A stretch of 64,000 bases of DNA. Source: Candidatus Bathyarchaeia archaeon (GTDB lineage: Archaea; Thermoproteota; Bathyarchaeia; Hecatellales; Hecatellaceae). Each line of letters starts with the position of its first letter. Positions within the stretch are counted from its first letter, which is position 1. Under the pieces are notes generated by a model. The model was not told where the DNA came from, did no database searches, and saw only the letters and a list, made by a program, of their open reading frames with translations. Both the position numbers and the translations under genes were made by a program. The stretch spans positions 62,001 through 126,000 of the forward strand of contig JAVZMI010000003.1 of assembly GCA_038883335.1 (NCBI GenBank), given 5' to 3'. Positions 42,575 to 52,526 of this stretch are shown here, in pieces.

Positions 42575-42799
42575 TTAGCTGACCAGTTCAATCTTCTTTC
42601 TACCTTTAGTCAAGTTTGAGGCTCTAATGACACCGCGAATCTCAAGCTTTAACAAGATCTGGTTAAGAGCTGAGCTAGAGATGTCGCCCACATCCTTCTT
42701 CAGATTCCTCAGCAGCTCCTCGTCTGAGGAAGACCCCAACCTCTTTAGGGTCTCTATTACCAGTACCGGTAGGGGGGTTGACCTCCAAGACTTCGCCAT
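42575..42799 (-). CDS. Small winged-helix protein
   Basis: A 74-residue protein with a probable winged-helix fold: VLVIETLKRLG, then EELLRNLKKDVGDISSSALN as helix-turn-helix and VIRASNLTKGRKKIEL as wing. I start it at ATG 42799, eight bases after GGTGG; TTG 42814 is longer. It follows the CDC48 gene (stop at 42843) on the same strand, so it may be co-transcribed with it. Confidence 0.65.
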   Translation of the reverse strand: MAKSWRSTPLPVLVIETLKRLGSSSDEELLRNLKKDVGDISSSALNQILLKLEIRGVIRASNLTKGRKKIELVS

Positions 42800-42842
42800 T
42801 TTTTGCGCCACCAAGACCTTCTGTACGCCTTAAAAGGGGAGT

Positions 42843-45020
42843 TTACGCGATGGGTGAGGGCATAAGTGCCTTCTCCGCCCTCTTAAAGCTCTGGGCGAAT
42901 AGTTCGTAGAACTTCTCAACATCTGGAGTCAAACTAGGCCCAACTTTACTCAAAGCCTCCATAAAGTCATCCCTAGTAACCTCTTTTGCGTTAATGTTTC
43001 TTCTTAAAGCAGTAAGCCCAGCCTCTCTGCAAAGAGCTTGAATGTCAGCGCCACTGTAGCCTTTAATCATGGACGCTAGCTCTTCAAGGTTCACATCTTT
43101 GGCTAAGGGCATATTTTTGACGTAGATTTTGAGGATTTGAAGCCTCGACTTATCGTCTGGTGGTGGAACATATACTAGCCTATCAAATCTGCCGGGACGA
43201 AGTACCGCTGGATCAAGTATATCGGGCCGATTAGTAGCAGCCAGAACAACTATGTTCTCCAGTGAAATTATACCGTCCATCTCGGTCAACAGTTGACTTA
43301 TAACTCGTTCAGACACACCTTGATCTGCGTAACCCATGCCCCTCCTCGGCACGATAGCGTCAAACTCATCAAAGAAGATGAGCGCTGGAGCTGCCATTCT
43401 TGCCTTCCTGAATACTTCCCTAATGGCTTTCTCCGACTCGCCTACCCACTTACTGAACACTTCAGGACCTTTTATGGAGATGAAGTTTGATTCGCTCTCA
43501 GTAGCCACAGCTTTCGCTAGGAGCGTCTTACCACACCCAGGAGGACCGTAAAGGAGTATCCCTTTTGGAGGCTTTATTCCGATCCTTGAGAAGGCGGATG
43601 GATATTTTATTGGCCACTCTACAGCCTCGATGAGTGCTGACTTCACCTTCTCGAGTCCGCCAATATCATCCCAGTGTACATTTGGAACTTCGATGTAGAC
43701 CTCCCTCATGGCTGTTGGAGTTACTTCTCTGTAAGCCGACATAAAGTCCTCCATCTTTATCTCCATAGACTGAAGCGTAGAGGAGGGAATCTTCTCTTCG
43801 AGGTCTATGTCGGGGAGATACCGTCTCAGAGCCTTCATGGCTGCCTCTCGACATAGGGCTGCAATATCAGCCCCAGTATAGCCGTGGGTTATCTCGCTGA
43901 GCCTCTTGAGATCCACATCCTCACTCAGCGGCATGCCTCTCGTATGTATCAATAGAATCTCATACCTTCCATCTTTGTCCGGAACTCCTATCTCAATCTC
44001 CCTGTCAAACCTACCGGGCCTCCTCAAGGCTGGATCGAGAGCATTAGGCACATTAGTTGCGCCAATGACTATTATGTCCCCTCGACTTTGAAGACCGTCG
44101 AGGAGCGAGAGAAGTTGAGCCACAACCCTCTTCTCGACCTCCCCTACAACTTCCTCCCTCTTTGGCGCTATGGAATCTAGTTCATCAATGAAGATAATGG
44201 AGGGGACGTTCTCCTGTGCCTTCTGGAAGATCTCCCTCAACCTAGCCTCCGACTCGCCATAAAACTTGCTCATGATCTCAGGGCCATTTATGTTTATGAA
44301 GTATGCATGTGACTCGTTCGCTACAGCTTTTGCTAGGAGCGTCTTACCACACCCAGGAGGACCGTGAAGCAGAACTCCTTTAGGAGGGTCTATTCCGAGC
44401 CTCTGGAAGAGCTCCGGGTGTCTCAGAGGAAGTTCCACCATCTCCCTGATCCGTTGAACCTCAGTGTGAAGCCCGCCAATGTCCTCATAGGTAACACGGG
44501 GAATTCCCTTCTTCTCAGGGCTGGGTTCGCTGAGGACTTGGAGGTTTGTAGAAGGTGTAACTTTAACGATTCCACTAGGTCGCGCCCTCACCACGGAGAA
44601 AGGCATGGCGTTCCCAAAGACTGAAAGTAAAACTACATCACCCTCAACTAAGGGCATCTCTAAGAGACGTGATTTCACAAAGTTTGCGAAGTCAGGGTCG
44701 AATTCGATTCTCACGTCTACTGGCGCCAGAGTTACAGACTGAGCAGTCTGGGCATTCGCCTTTGAAACCGTTACATATTCGTTCAGAGAAGCCCCACTAT
44801 TCCTCCTGATTAAACCGTCTATCCTAATTATGTCCAAGCCTTGATCCTCTGGGTAGGCAGGCCAAGCGATAGCAGCAGTAACCTTTTTACTTCTTATCTC
44901 CAGAACATCTCCAGCTACAACGTTAAGTTGATCCATGGCCTTCTGGCTGATTCTAGCCTTTCCTCTACCCACATCCCGCTGTTTGGCTTCGGAAACGCGT
45001 AGTTGAATCTCAGTTGCCAA
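42843..45020 (-). CDS. cdc48: CDC48/VCP-type AAA ATPase
   Basis: A hexameric unfoldase that feeds proteins to degradation. The N-terminal double-psi barrel starts [19 protein letters not shown]. Two AAA modules follow, each with [15 protein letters not shown] (about 223 and 500) and Walker B motifs ([26 protein letters not shown]). The second SRH is intact ([20 protein letters not shown]). The C-terminus ends [12 protein letters not shown] without the long acidic tail of some relatives. At 725 residues it is normal. It is not a Vps4/CdvC protein, which has one AAA domain and an MIT domain. Confidence 0.96.
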   Translation of the reverse strand: MATEIQLRVSEAKQRDVGRGKARISQKAMDQLNVVAGDVLEIRSKKVTAAIAWPAYPEDQGLDIIRIDGLIRRNSGASLNEYVTVSKANAQTAQSVTLAPVDVRIEFDPDFANFVKSRLLEMPLVEGDVVLLSVFGNAMPFSVVRARPSGIVKVTPSTNLQVLSEPSPEKKGIPRVTYEDIGGLHTEVQRIREMVELPLRHPELFQRLGIDPPKGVLLHGPPGCGKTLLAKAVANESHAYFININGPEIMSKFYGESEARLREIFQKAQENVPSIIFIDELDSIAPKREEVVGEVEKRVVAQLLSLLDGLQSRGDIIVIGATNVPNALDPALRRPGRFDREIEIGVPDKDGRYEILLIHTRGMPLSEDVDLKRLSEITHGYTGADIAALCREAAMKALRRYLPDIDLEEKIPSSTLQSMEIKMEDFMSAYREVTPTAMREVYIEVPNVHWDDIGGLEKVKSALIEAVEWPIKYPSAFSRIGIKPPKGILLYGPPGCGKTLLAKAVATESESNFISIKGPEVFSKWVGESEKAIREVFRKARMAAPALIFFDEFDAIVPRRGMGYADQGVSERVISQLLTEMDGIISLENIVVLAATNRPDILDPAVLRPGRFDRLVYVPPPDDKSRLQILKIYVKNMPLAKDVNLEELASMIKGYSGADIQALCREAGLTALRRNINAKEVTRDDFMEALSKVGPSLTPDVEKFYELFAQSFKRAEKALMPSPIA

Positions 45021-45161
45021 CTTTCAGCTTCACCTTCTAACATGAAGACACATTGGTACCAGCTTTAGAGCCAAGTAGGACCTATCGGACAAGGCTGTAA
45101 GCTTATTAATTAGCAGCTATTTGCTGACGGTAATTTTTATTCGTTCAGATATAAAGTTTAC

Positions 45162-45443
45162 TTACCTGAACACAGATAATCTTCTAACCATCAGAGTATC
45201 TATTTGACTCACACCGTCTATGCTGCGCAATATCTCCTCAATCTTCTCCATCATTCCAGCAGAATCTTCGGGCATCACGATATCGACATGCAACGCGACG
45301 AGGCCGAAGGCTATTGGCTCCTCACCGAAACGTTGGACGGTTACCCCCTCAGGCATAGCCCTTTTTATCCCCTCCCTTAACAAGTTTAAGTCTATCTCCG
45401 GTCCGGAAGGGAACACTTTGAAGGAAGAAACTATTAGACCCAT
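45162..45443 (-). CDS. ef1b: Elongation factor 1-beta (aEF1B)
   Basis: The guanine nucleotide exchange factor of aEF1A, 93 residues. GLIVSSFKVFPSGPEIDLNLL opens the ferredoxin-like domain and FGEEPIAFGLVALHVDIVMPE follows. It lies nine bases after the zinc-ribbon gene, the conserved archaeal pair. Confidence 0.94.
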   Translation of the reverse strand: MGLIVSSFKVFPSGPEIDLNLLREGIKRAMPEGVTVQRFGEEPIAFGLVALHVDIVMPEDSAGMMEKIEEILRSIDGVSQIDTLMVRRLSVFR

Positions 45444-45452
45444 ACTAACCGC

Positions 45453-45638
45453 CTATGGTCCGGTGAAGCCACATTTAGGGCACCGATAGGGCCTGCTAAG
45501 AGCCCGACACCTTTGGCACCTAGTTATCGTAACCTCGCCACAATTTGGGCAGGGAAACTTCACAAAGAACTCGGTTGGAACGACCATTTTCTCGCACCAA
45601 ATGCAGACCGGCATCTTGACCTTTACTTGCTCGCTCAC
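45453..45638 (-). CDS. Zinc-ribbon protein paired with aEF1B
   Basis: A 61-residue protein with four CxxC-type pairs (CIWC, CPNC, CQRC, CPKC), enough for two zinc sites. Such proteins accompany aEF1B in most archaea and are assumed to bind RNA or the ribosome. Its function here is inferred from that linkage only. Confidence 0.85.
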   Translation of the reverse strand: MSEQVKVKMPVCIWCEKMVVPTEFFVKFPCPNCGEVTITRCQRCRALSRPYRCPKCGFTGP

Positions 45639-45897
45639 TCGTATACACCGACATTTTATTGGGAAGTAGAAAGTGATGGAGTTAAACCCTCTATTTATCT
45701 ATTTTGGATGCCTGTTCTAGACGTTTGAGGTGTTAAGATAGACCACGACATTGAAGGCCGCCGGTTTCCAGCTGCTAAAAATCTAGAGACCCCCTAAGCG
45801 TGGAGAACATTCGAGGCGAAGAGTTATTTTACAATATTTCACGGCGTATAGTGAAGAGTTATTAACCTCACAGCTCTAAAAATGTGAATGCCGCAAC

Positions 45898-46269
45898 ATG
45901 TACACTAACACCGAGTTCGAGTTCACTCAGAATATTATAGTGAGAACCGACTTGAAGATGTCAAAAGGTAAGATCTGCGGTCAGATCGCACATGCTGCAG
46001 TCGCAGCTGCAGAGGAGGCTAGAAAGAGGCGTCCTGAGTGGTGGCACCGTTGGATTGAAGAGGGGCAGCGCAAAATCATCCTTAAGGTAAACTCCCTAGA
46101 AGAGTTGATGATCTTGAAGAGGCGCGCGGAGTTTCTCCAAATCCCTTCGGCGCTAATCGAGGACAGAGGCCTCACAGAACTCCCCCCAGGCACTGTAACC
46201 TGCTTAGGCGTCGGCCCGGCACCTGTGCCGTTAGTAGATCAAATCACCCATAAGTTGCCCCTATTCTGA
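45898..46269 (+). CDS. pth2: Peptidyl-tRNA hydrolase, archaeal type (Pth2)
   Basis: Cleaves peptidyl-tRNA released from the ribosome. IIVRTDLKMSKGKICGQIAHAAV is the Pth2 signature, LIEDRGLTELPPGT and TCLGVGPAP complete the active-site surface. 123 residues is usual. TTATTAACC about 35 bases upstream may be the TATA box. It converges with gatB, overlapping by nine bases. Confidence 0.94.
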   Translation: MYTNTEFEFTQNIIVRTDLKMSKGKICGQIAHAAVAAAEEARKRRPEWWHRWIEEGQRKIILKVNSLEELMILKRRAEFLQIPSALIEDRGLTELPPGTVTCLGVGPAPVPLVDQITHKLPLF

Positions 46270-47715
46270 CGGGCAGCCGGCCTTCAAGCTTTCGAGTTTT
46301 TTTCTAATAACCTGATTTGCAACTTCAGGATCTGCCCTACCTTTCGTCAATGCCATCAATTGCCCAACAAGGTAGTGGACTGCCTTATCGTCGATCATGG
46401 CGTCCTTGACAGCTTGAGGGTACTCGATGAAAACCTTCTCGGCAAGGTTTTCTAGAGTTGGCCAGTCTGTGATGCGGATGAGGCCCTTATCCTCGACTAT
46501 CCGCGCGGGCGTCACCCCGGTTTTCATCATATCCCATAATAGCTTCTTAGCTATCTTTATACTGATGACACCGTCATCCATCAGCTTCAACATCTCAGCA
46601 AGATGTTCAGGCGTAATCTTAGCTTGGTCTATGTCCACATCGAGAGTATGGAGACATTGAAGAACATCCCCCATAAGCCAGTTGGCAACCGGTTTAGGTT
46701 TGCCATAGACCGCTACACACCTCTCAAAGAAGTTAGCCATCGCACGGTCGCTAGTTAAGACGTCAGCATCATATTCAGGTAGACCGTACTCTCTCATGAG
46801 CCGCTCGCGCCTAGCTTCAGGAAGCTCAGGCATATCTCTCGATAGCCTTTCAATCTTCTCGGCTGATATCCTGACGGGAACTAGGTCTGGTTCTGGGAAG
46901 TAACGGTAGTCTTGTTCCTCTTCCTTAGTCCTCAACGAGATTGTCACTCGCCTCACATCATCCCAGTGACGGGTCTCCATCTTCACATAGGCACCCCGCT
47001 TCACGAGGTCTCTCTGGCGAACTATCTCGAAGCCTAAAGCCCGCTCTACCTCTTTGAAGGAGGATATGTTCTTCACTTCAACCCGCCCTCCGCCGCCGAA
47101 TGATATATTGGCGTCACAGCGCATCGCCCCCTCGAGGCTTCCATCTGACACACCCAAATGTTCGAGTATAGATCTAAGCTTCTGAAGGAAGACTCGCGCG
47201 TCTCTTGGGGATGTTAACTCAGGTTCGGTGACTATCTCTAATAAAGCCACCCCAGACCGGTTGTAGTCGACGAGGACGTATGGGGCAGTCTCTATAGTGC
47301 CAGGGTAATGAAGTTTCCCTGGGTCCTCCTCCAAGTGAACCCTCCGCACCCTTACCGTCTTCTTCTCCCTGTCCACCCTGAAGGTTACATACCCTTCCGA
47401 AGCAATCGGGACGCCCCCAGCTCTATCGTATTGTGATATCTGAAAGTTCTTTGGGAGGTCGGGGTAATAGTAGTTCTTCCTAAAAAAGAGAGTTGTCTCA
47501 GCAATCTTACAGTTGAGAGCAATAGCTACCATTACCGCCAAGTCGATGGCTTTAGAGTTAAGCACCGGGAGAGAGCCTGGCAGCCCGAGGCATACTGGAC
47601 AGACATGAGAGTTTGGAGGAGCACCCCTATAGTCTGCGGAGCACCCGCAGAAGAGTTTCGACTTTAAGGCTGTGAGCTGACAGTGAACCTCTAAACCGAT
47701 CTTAACCTCGTCCAT
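46261..47715 (-). CDS. gatB: Asp/Glu-tRNA amidotransferase subunit B
   Basis: GatB binds the misacylated tRNA and activates its side chain. IGLEVHCQLTALKSKLFC, the zinc pair CGC and CPVC, RKNYYYPDLPKNFQISQYD and GVALLEIVTEPEL are the conserved blocks. A C-terminal YqeY-like tail follows. I start at ATG 47715 with GGTG upstream (484 residues); a longer frame overlaps gatA. GatB, GatA, GatC and AspRS form a run on one strand. Confidence 0.95.
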   Translation of the reverse strand: MDEVKIGLEVHCQLTALKSKLFCGCSADYRGAPPNSHVCPVCLGLPGSLPVLNSKAIDLAVMVAIALNCKIAETTLFFRKNYYYPDLPKNFQISQYDRAGGVPIASEGYVTFRVDREKKTVRVRRVHLEEDPGKLHYPGTIETAPYVLVDYNRSGVALLEIVTEPELTSPRDARVFLQKLRSILEHLGVSDGSLEGAMRCDANISFGGGGRVEVKNISSFKEVERALGFEIVRQRDLVKRGAYVKMETRHWDDVRRVTISLRTKEEEQDYRYFPEPDLVPVRISAEKIERLSRDMPELPEARRERLMREYGLPEYDADVLTSDRAMANFFERCVAVYGKPKPVANWLMGDVLQCLHTLDVDIDQAKITPEHLAEMLKLMDDGVISIKIAKKLLWDMMKTGVTPARIVEDKGLIRITDWPTLENLAEKVFIEYPQAVKDAMIDDKAVHYLVGQLMALTKGRADPEVANQVIRKKLESLKAGCPSE

Positions 47716-47728
47716 CGCCGTACACCAC

Positions 47729-49183
47729 TCACAAAGGAGGCATGAGCTCATGATAGGATGTGTTCTTCTCGAAAGCGTATGCAACCTTGAAGGCTAAATC
47801 CTCCCGGTAGGGGGGCGCTATAAGTTGGGCACCTACCGGCAACCCCTCAGTGAAACCGCAGGGGAGGGATATGGCTGGCAACCCGGCCAAGTTGACGGAG
47901 ACCGTGTTAATATCACACATGTAAAGGGATAAGGGGTCTCGGATCTTCTCTCCAAGCCTAAAAGGAGGGATGGGCATAGTGGGTCCAATCAATAGGTCAA
48001 ATTGTTTAAAGGCGCGATCGAAGTCCCGCCTAACTAGGGTAGCTACCTTAAGGGACTTTAAGAAGTAGCGATCGAAGTATCCTGCGGAGAGAGCGTAGGT
48101 TCCCAGAATTATCCGCCGCCTAACCTCTTCGCCGAACCCCAACTTCCTACTTCGCGAGTAAACGGCGTTCCAATCCCTTTCCTCATCAATCCTAAAGCCA
48201 TATCTCAGCCCATCATACCTTGCCAGATTTGAACTTGCCTCAGACATTGCTAAGAGGTAGTAAGCTGGCAGCGAGTAATCGAGCGTGGGCAGCGAAACCT
48301 CTTCGCATAAGACACCTAAGCTCATAAGAACCTCCACAGCTGCCAGGACACATCTCTTCACACTAGGATGAACACCATCGCCTAGGAGTTGCTTTAGGAT
48401 GCCCACTTTTAAACCGGCAATATCGACCGATAGAGCACCAAGGTATCCTCCCTTGCTCTCTACAGAGGTGGAGTCTCTAAAGTCGCGGCCGGCGATCACT
48501 TCGAGTAAAAGCGCACAGTCAGCTACAGTCCTACCGAGGGGGCCGATCTGCTCAAGGCTGTTAGCATAAGCGATAAGACCGTAACGGCTGACTAGTCCGT
48601 AGGTGGGCTTGAGCCCGACGGTACCGCAGAAGCTTGCAGGGCATCTTATGGAGCCGCCGGTGTCGCTTCCCAACGCAAGAGCTGCCTCTCCGCTGGCTAC
48701 GGCGGCGGCGCTCCCTCCGGAAGATCCCCCTGGAACGCGGGTAGTATCCCATGGGTTGCATGTTGGGCCGAAGTAGCTGGTCTCCGTGGAGGTGCCCATG
48801 GCGAACTCGTCCATATTCGTCTTTCCGATTATGATTCCATCCTCAGCTGTTATCTTTTCTACGACGGTGGCATCGTAAGGGGGGATGAAACTCTCAAGCA
48901 TCTTGGAGGCGCAAGTAGTCTTGATACCTCTCGTGCAGATGTTATCCTTTACCGCTATGGGCAATCCTGCTAGGCGGCCTATTTTCTCACCCTTTTTAAT
49001 CTTCTCGTCAATTTCACGCGCCCGCTGGAAGGCTGCCTCTTTGGGCAGGGTTATGAAAGCGCGAATTCTCTTCTCTACCTCCTCTATCCTCTCATAAACG
49101 GATGCTACAACCTCTTCGGCAGAGACTTCACGTGATAGGATTAGCCGCAGTAGACCGCAGGCATTTAGACTGGAAAGTTTCAT
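47729..49183 (-). CDS. gatA: Asp/Glu-tRNA amidotransferase subunit A
   Basis: The glutaminase of GatCAB. VPGGSSGGSAAAVASGEAAL with the Ser-cis-Ser-Lys triad (AVKDN upstream, GSDTGGSIRCPA) is intact, as is GLKPTYGLVSRYG. 484 residues. The gatC gene ends ten bases upstream. Archaea use GatDE for Gln-tRNA, so GatCAB here most likely makes Asn-tRNA. Confidence 0.96.
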   Translation of the reverse strand: MKLSSLNACGLLRLILSREVSAEEVVASVYERIEEVEKRIRAFITLPKEAAFQRAREIDEKIKKGEKIGRLAGLPIAVKDNICTRGIKTTCASKMLESFIPPYDATVVEKITAEDGIIIGKTNMDEFAMGTSTETSYFGPTCNPWDTTRVPGGSSGGSAAAVASGEAALALGSDTGGSIRCPASFCGTVGLKPTYGLVSRYGLIAYANSLEQIGPLGRTVADCALLLEVIAGRDFRDSTSVESKGGYLGALSVDIAGLKVGILKQLLGDGVHPSVKRCVLAAVEVLMSLGVLCEEVSLPTLDYSLPAYYLLAMSEASSNLARYDGLRYGFRIDEERDWNAVYSRSRKLGFGEEVRRRIILGTYALSAGYFDRYFLKSLKVATLVRRDFDRAFKQFDLLIGPTMPIPPFRLGEKIRDPLSLYMCDINTVSVNLAGLPAISLPCGFTEGLPVGAQLIAPPYREDLAFKVAYAFEKNTSYHELMPPL

Positions 49184-49193
49184 GAGATCTCAC

Positions 49194-49484
49194 CTATACG
49201 ATCCTCGGCGCTTTGAAGTAGCCTCCTTTGCTTTGAGAGGCGTTGCTTAAGGCTGCCTCCACACTCAGAGAAGGCGACACTTCGTCGCTTCTAAATATGT
49301 TAAAAATATCCAGCACATGGATAGTTGGAGGGATACCCTCCGTGTCGATCTGGTCTATCTTCTGAAAATACTCAAGTATTTCATTGAGTTGCCTAGCGAA
49401 GAGTTCTTTATCCTCTTCAGAGAGTTCAATTCTCGCCAACCAAGCGATATGCTCAACTTGATCTTTGGTTACCAGCTTATCCAT
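49194..49484 (-). CDS. gatC: Asp/Glu-tRNA amidotransferase subunit C
   Basis: A 96-residue assembly subunit. VEHIAWLARIELSEEDKELF is the signature helix pair, followed by FQKIDQIDTEGIPPTIHVL. It precedes gatA on the same strand. Confidence 0.93.
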   Translation of the reverse strand: MDKLVTKDQVEHIAWLARIELSEEDKELFARQLNEILEYFQKIDQIDTEGIPPTIHVLDIFNIFRSDEVSPSLSVEAALSNASQSKGGYFKAPRIV

Positions 49485-49543
49485 AGACTAGGACTCACTT
49501 TCTCCACTATACGCCGCTCTCAGACTACACATAGGATATCACG

Positions 49544-50860
49544 TTAAGGTGTAAGCCTGAACCTGTCTCTGGGGAAGAGGACACATTCACGTATGTTATC
49601 TTTCCCGGTTAACACCATAACTAAACGGTTCAAGCCTAGGCCCCAACCCGCGTGAGGTGGCATCCCGGCATCGAACACTTTGAGGTGATACTCGAAGCTT
49701 TCAGGATTCAGTTGCTGCTCTCTCATTCTCTGTATTAGGAGATCCTTATCGTGTATGCGAGATCCTCCAGAGGCGACCTCAACCCAACTATACATCAGGT
49801 CGAACCCCTCACTAATCTCAGGCCGATCCTCTCTAGGCTTTATGTAGAAAGCCTTAGATTTCGTGGGCCAATCCACTATGAAGTAGAACTCATCCGGATG
49901 ATTCTCGCCCACAGCCCTAAGAGCTGGCGTTGGTATGTCCTCCCCCCACGGAATTACTATATCTTTCCTTCTTAACTCTTCAAGGATCTCGTCGTATGTA
50001 TACCTCCTTATAGGAGTGCTGGGAGGCTTAATCTCGTGATTCAGGATCGCTAACTCTTCCTTGCAAGCATCCTTCACCGCCCCCACCACGTGAACTATCA
50101 TGCGTTCTAGCAAATTGGTAACATCGTCAATAGTAGAGAAGGACATTTCAATGTCAACTGATGTAAACTCACTGATATGCCGTGTAGTATGAGACTCCTC
50201 CGCCCTGAAATATGGAGCTATCTCGAAGACCTTTTCAAGCGCCGCTGTCAACTGCTCCTTGTAAAGCTGGGGGCTCTGGGCTAAGAAAGCCTCCCTCTCG
50301 AAGTATATGATGGGGAAGAGGGCCGCCCCACCCTCTGTTGCGGTGGCGATAATCTTGGGTGTATGAACCTCCAGAAAACCCTCCTTTAGTAGGAATTCTC
50401 TGATGGCTTGGGTGGTGTGGTGGAACACTTTAAAAATGGCATGGCTGCTCGGCCTCCTCAGATCCAAGATCCTTGCGTCTAACCGGACGTCTATATCTGC
50501 GGGTATACGCCCAGTGGGGTCGAGGGGTAATGGATGCTGGGCAATGTTAAGGATACGGATCTCATCTGGCATAATTTCAAATCCTCTAGGGGATCTAGCA
50601 TTCCGTCTGACGACTCCCTTTACACCTATTACATACTCCTTCTTTATGGAACCAACTTTCTCAGCTAATTTTGCGTCTGTAGACTTGATAGTCAATTGAG
50701 TGGTCCCCTCCCTGTCGCCTAGTATGATGAATTTTATGCCGCCGAGATCCCGAATATCCCTCACCCATCCGAATAAGATCACCGTTTGACCGTCCATCTC
50801 AGGAGTTAACTCGCGAGAGAAATGGGTCCTACGCCAGTTCCCAAGTTTATCCAGCTTCAA
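49544..50860 (-). CDS. aspS: Aspartyl-tRNA synthetase, probably non-discriminating
   Basis: A class IIb synthetase (438 residues from the TTG at 50860, after GGGGGTG; GTG 50890 is longer). The OB-fold anticodon domain has [16 protein letters not shown]. Class II motifs are [32 protein letters not shown] and [17 protein letters not shown]. From memory of archaeal AspRS, discriminating enzymes carry Trp and Lys at two OB-fold positions. Here they appear as Arg (GWVRD) and Glu (MPDEI), which favours charging of both tRNA-Asp and tRNA-Asn. Neighbouring gatC, gatA and gatB agree with that. Confidence 0.94.
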   Translation of the reverse strand: MKLDKLGNWRRTHFSRELTPEMDGQTVILFGWVRDIRDLGGIKFIILGDREGTTQLTIKSTDAKLAEKVGSIKKEYVIGVKGVVRRNARSPRGFEIMPDEIRILNIAQHPLPLDPTGRIPADIDVRLDARILDLRRPSSHAIFKVFHHTTQAIREFLLKEGFLEVHTPKIIATATEGGAALFPIIYFEREAFLAQSPQLYKEQLTAALEKVFEIAPYFRAEESHTTRHISEFTSVDIEMSFSTIDDVTNLLERMIVHVVGAVKDACKEELAILNHEIKPPSTPIRRYTYDEILEELRRKDIVIPWGEDIPTPALRAVGENHPDEFYFIVDWPTKSKAFYIKPREDRPEISEGFDLMYSWVEVASGGSRIHDKDLLIQRMREQQLNPESFEYHLKVFDAGMPPHAGWGLGLNRLVMVLTGKDNIRECVLFPRDRFRLTP

Positions 50861-51030
50861 GGTCTCACACCCCCATGAGCCACATGACACTCAGTCGCCA
50901 TAAATCAGTTACACCAGTTAAATTGATAAATCTGCCCGCGAAGGGGCGCGGCTAACTACCCTTAAATTAATACGGCTACTCTTAAGCTGTTAGTGAGACT
51001 CCCTTAGGAGGCTGCCCTGGAAAGGTGGAT

Positions 51031-51894
51031 ATGCCAGTTTTCAAGATTACAGCTGAAACCGTTGCAGAAGCATGGGAAAAGTCCGTAATAAAGGTTTGGG
51101 AGAAAGGTGTGAGGAAACTTACCCAGTACACGCTACCTAAAGGTGGGAGACTTGTGAACCAGGAGAGCAAGAGCGCAACCGCCCTCATCATAGTGAAAAC
51201 CCCCCTGAAAGAACCGAGGATACACGCGGGGGACGTAATGGGGCAGCAGGCCATAATGGGCGGCTATGTCGAGGAGGTTGTCGAGGGGACTAGAGATAAC
51301 CTCATCTTGGAAGGGAAGTGGGACTACACTTACCATGAACGCATTTTCAGCTATAAAGTTCCCACGCTGGCAGCTGAGAACCAGATAGAACGCATAGTTG
51401 AGGCGATGAGTAGGGGAGGACTCTTTTCACGGAGGCTCCAAGCAGTCACATGGCAGGTTTGGAAAGACCTTAAATCTGAAAACCCGCCCTGCTTTCAAAG
51501 GTTGTGGATCACAGTTCCTACTCTAGACCCTGAACCGCAACCTGGAACTACATATAGGTTAAACTTTCAGAGCTGCTGGAGATCTCGCGACCTCTTCGAT
51601 GCGTGGGGAGCTAACACCAACGCCATTATAGAGCTATGTAGGCGTAAGATAGTGGCACCTCTCAACGAGGCATTTAAGCAGCAAGGTATAAAATTCGAGA
51701 TAGGCCAGTATGTTGATTTCTCTAATGATCTTCACATCTATGAGAAGGACTATGGAGAGGTTGAAAACTTTCTACTTACCTTGAAAAGGAAGCGAAAGCT
51801 GGTCAAATCTCCCACCCAAGTCAGGCGCGGACTCGCATATGAAACATTGGTACGTTTGGGAGAGAGCAAACGGTATGAGACTGGAGTTGGTTAA
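51031..51894 (+). CDS. ThyA-like thymidylate synthase family protein
   Basis: An archaeal ThyA-fold protein. PPCFQRLWITVP has the Cys of the active site, but Phe takes the place of the usual His. RLNFQSCWRSRDLFDAWGAN carries the RxxD motif and the following Asn residue, and IGQYVDFSNDLHIYEKD holds the dUMP-contact Tyr/His. Thymidylate synthesis is likely but not proven; a dCMP hydroxymethylase-like role is possible. ATG 51031 follows GGTGG; GTG 51025 is also possible. Confidence 0.75.
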   Translation: MPVFKITAETVAEAWEKSVIKVWEKGVRKLTQYTLPKGGRLVNQESKSATALIIVKTPLKEPRIHAGDVMGQQAIMGGYVEEVVEGTRDNLILEGKWDYTYHERIFSYKVPTLAAENQIERIVEAMSRGGLFSRRLQAVTWQVWKDLKSENPPCFQRLWITVPTLDPEPQPGTTYRLNFQSCWRSRDLFDAWGANTNAIIELCRRKIVAPLNEAFKQQGIKFEIGQYVDFSNDLHIYEKDYGEVENFLLTLKRKRKLVKSPTQVRRGLAYETLVRLGESKRYETGVG

Positions 51895-51922
51895 GGTTAA
51901 GCCAAACTCCCGCGTTACGAGA

Positions 51923-52444
51923 TCAACCTGAAGCAGACTCGAACTCCACACGAAGAGTCAGATTCTGAACCTTCTTGGCTAACTCTTTTAGATCCTCGAT
52001 CTTAGCTGGAATTTTTGGAAGATCTCTTTTTGGGATCACAACTTTTGTTTCGATGGAACCATCGGGAACCCATATAGTATTGACGGTTAAAATCGAAGCG
52101 GGAGCAAACAGGTTCTCCAAGAATTGACGGTTCTCCTCGTTGGGGGCCATTATCAATATTTTCTGTCGCCCAATCCTCTCTGAGATCTCCTTCCGAAGCC
52201 GACCGCCGCACTCACGTAGACGAGGAATATCACTTTTATTTACAATTATAGCCAGTATATTTCCCGCTTCTACCGCCTTATGTAAGTAGACGCTCTGAAG
52301 CGCAGGATACCTAGCTTCTAGTTCCAGTAGAACTTTAGCTACCTCTAAGTCAAGTTTTGTAATCTCGCCAGACCTAACCTTCTCCTCGCACCTCTGGCAA
52401 AGTATCCCACTCTTAAGGTCTACACTACAGATCCTAGTAAGCAC
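51923..52444 (-). CDS. Archaeal NusA-like KH protein with N-terminal zinc ribbon
   Basis: A 173-residue protein. CSVDLKSGILCQRCEEKV forms a zinc-ribbon-like start. A KH-like region around 70-105 (ILAIIVNKSDIPRLRECGGR, then EISERIGRQKILIMA) is typical of archaeal NusA-like proteins that may bind nascent RNA. A basic C-terminal tail (VVIPKRDLPKIPAKI) follows. It converges with the ThyA-like gene. Confidence 0.75.
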   Translation of the reverse strand: MLTRICSVDLKSGILCQRCEEKVRSGEITKLDLEVAKVLLELEARYPALQSVYLHKAVEAGNILAIIVNKSDIPRLRECGGRLRKEISERIGRQKILIMAPNEENRQFLENLFAPASILTVNTIWVPDGSIETKVVIPKRDLPKIPAKIEDLKELAKKVQNLTLRVEFESASG

Positions 52445-52526
52445 CTGGAGGTTACCCCCAAAGCCAGATAAACAGACCCATATTCAAAAAGCAACTCGAG
52501 ATATATGGATTTCTTCCATACAACAT

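Noticed and set aside
42843-45020. CdvC/Vps4 partner for the ESCRT-III proteins
   Set aside because: The protein has two AAA modules and a CDC48 N-domain, not the single AAA plus MIT layout of CdvC.
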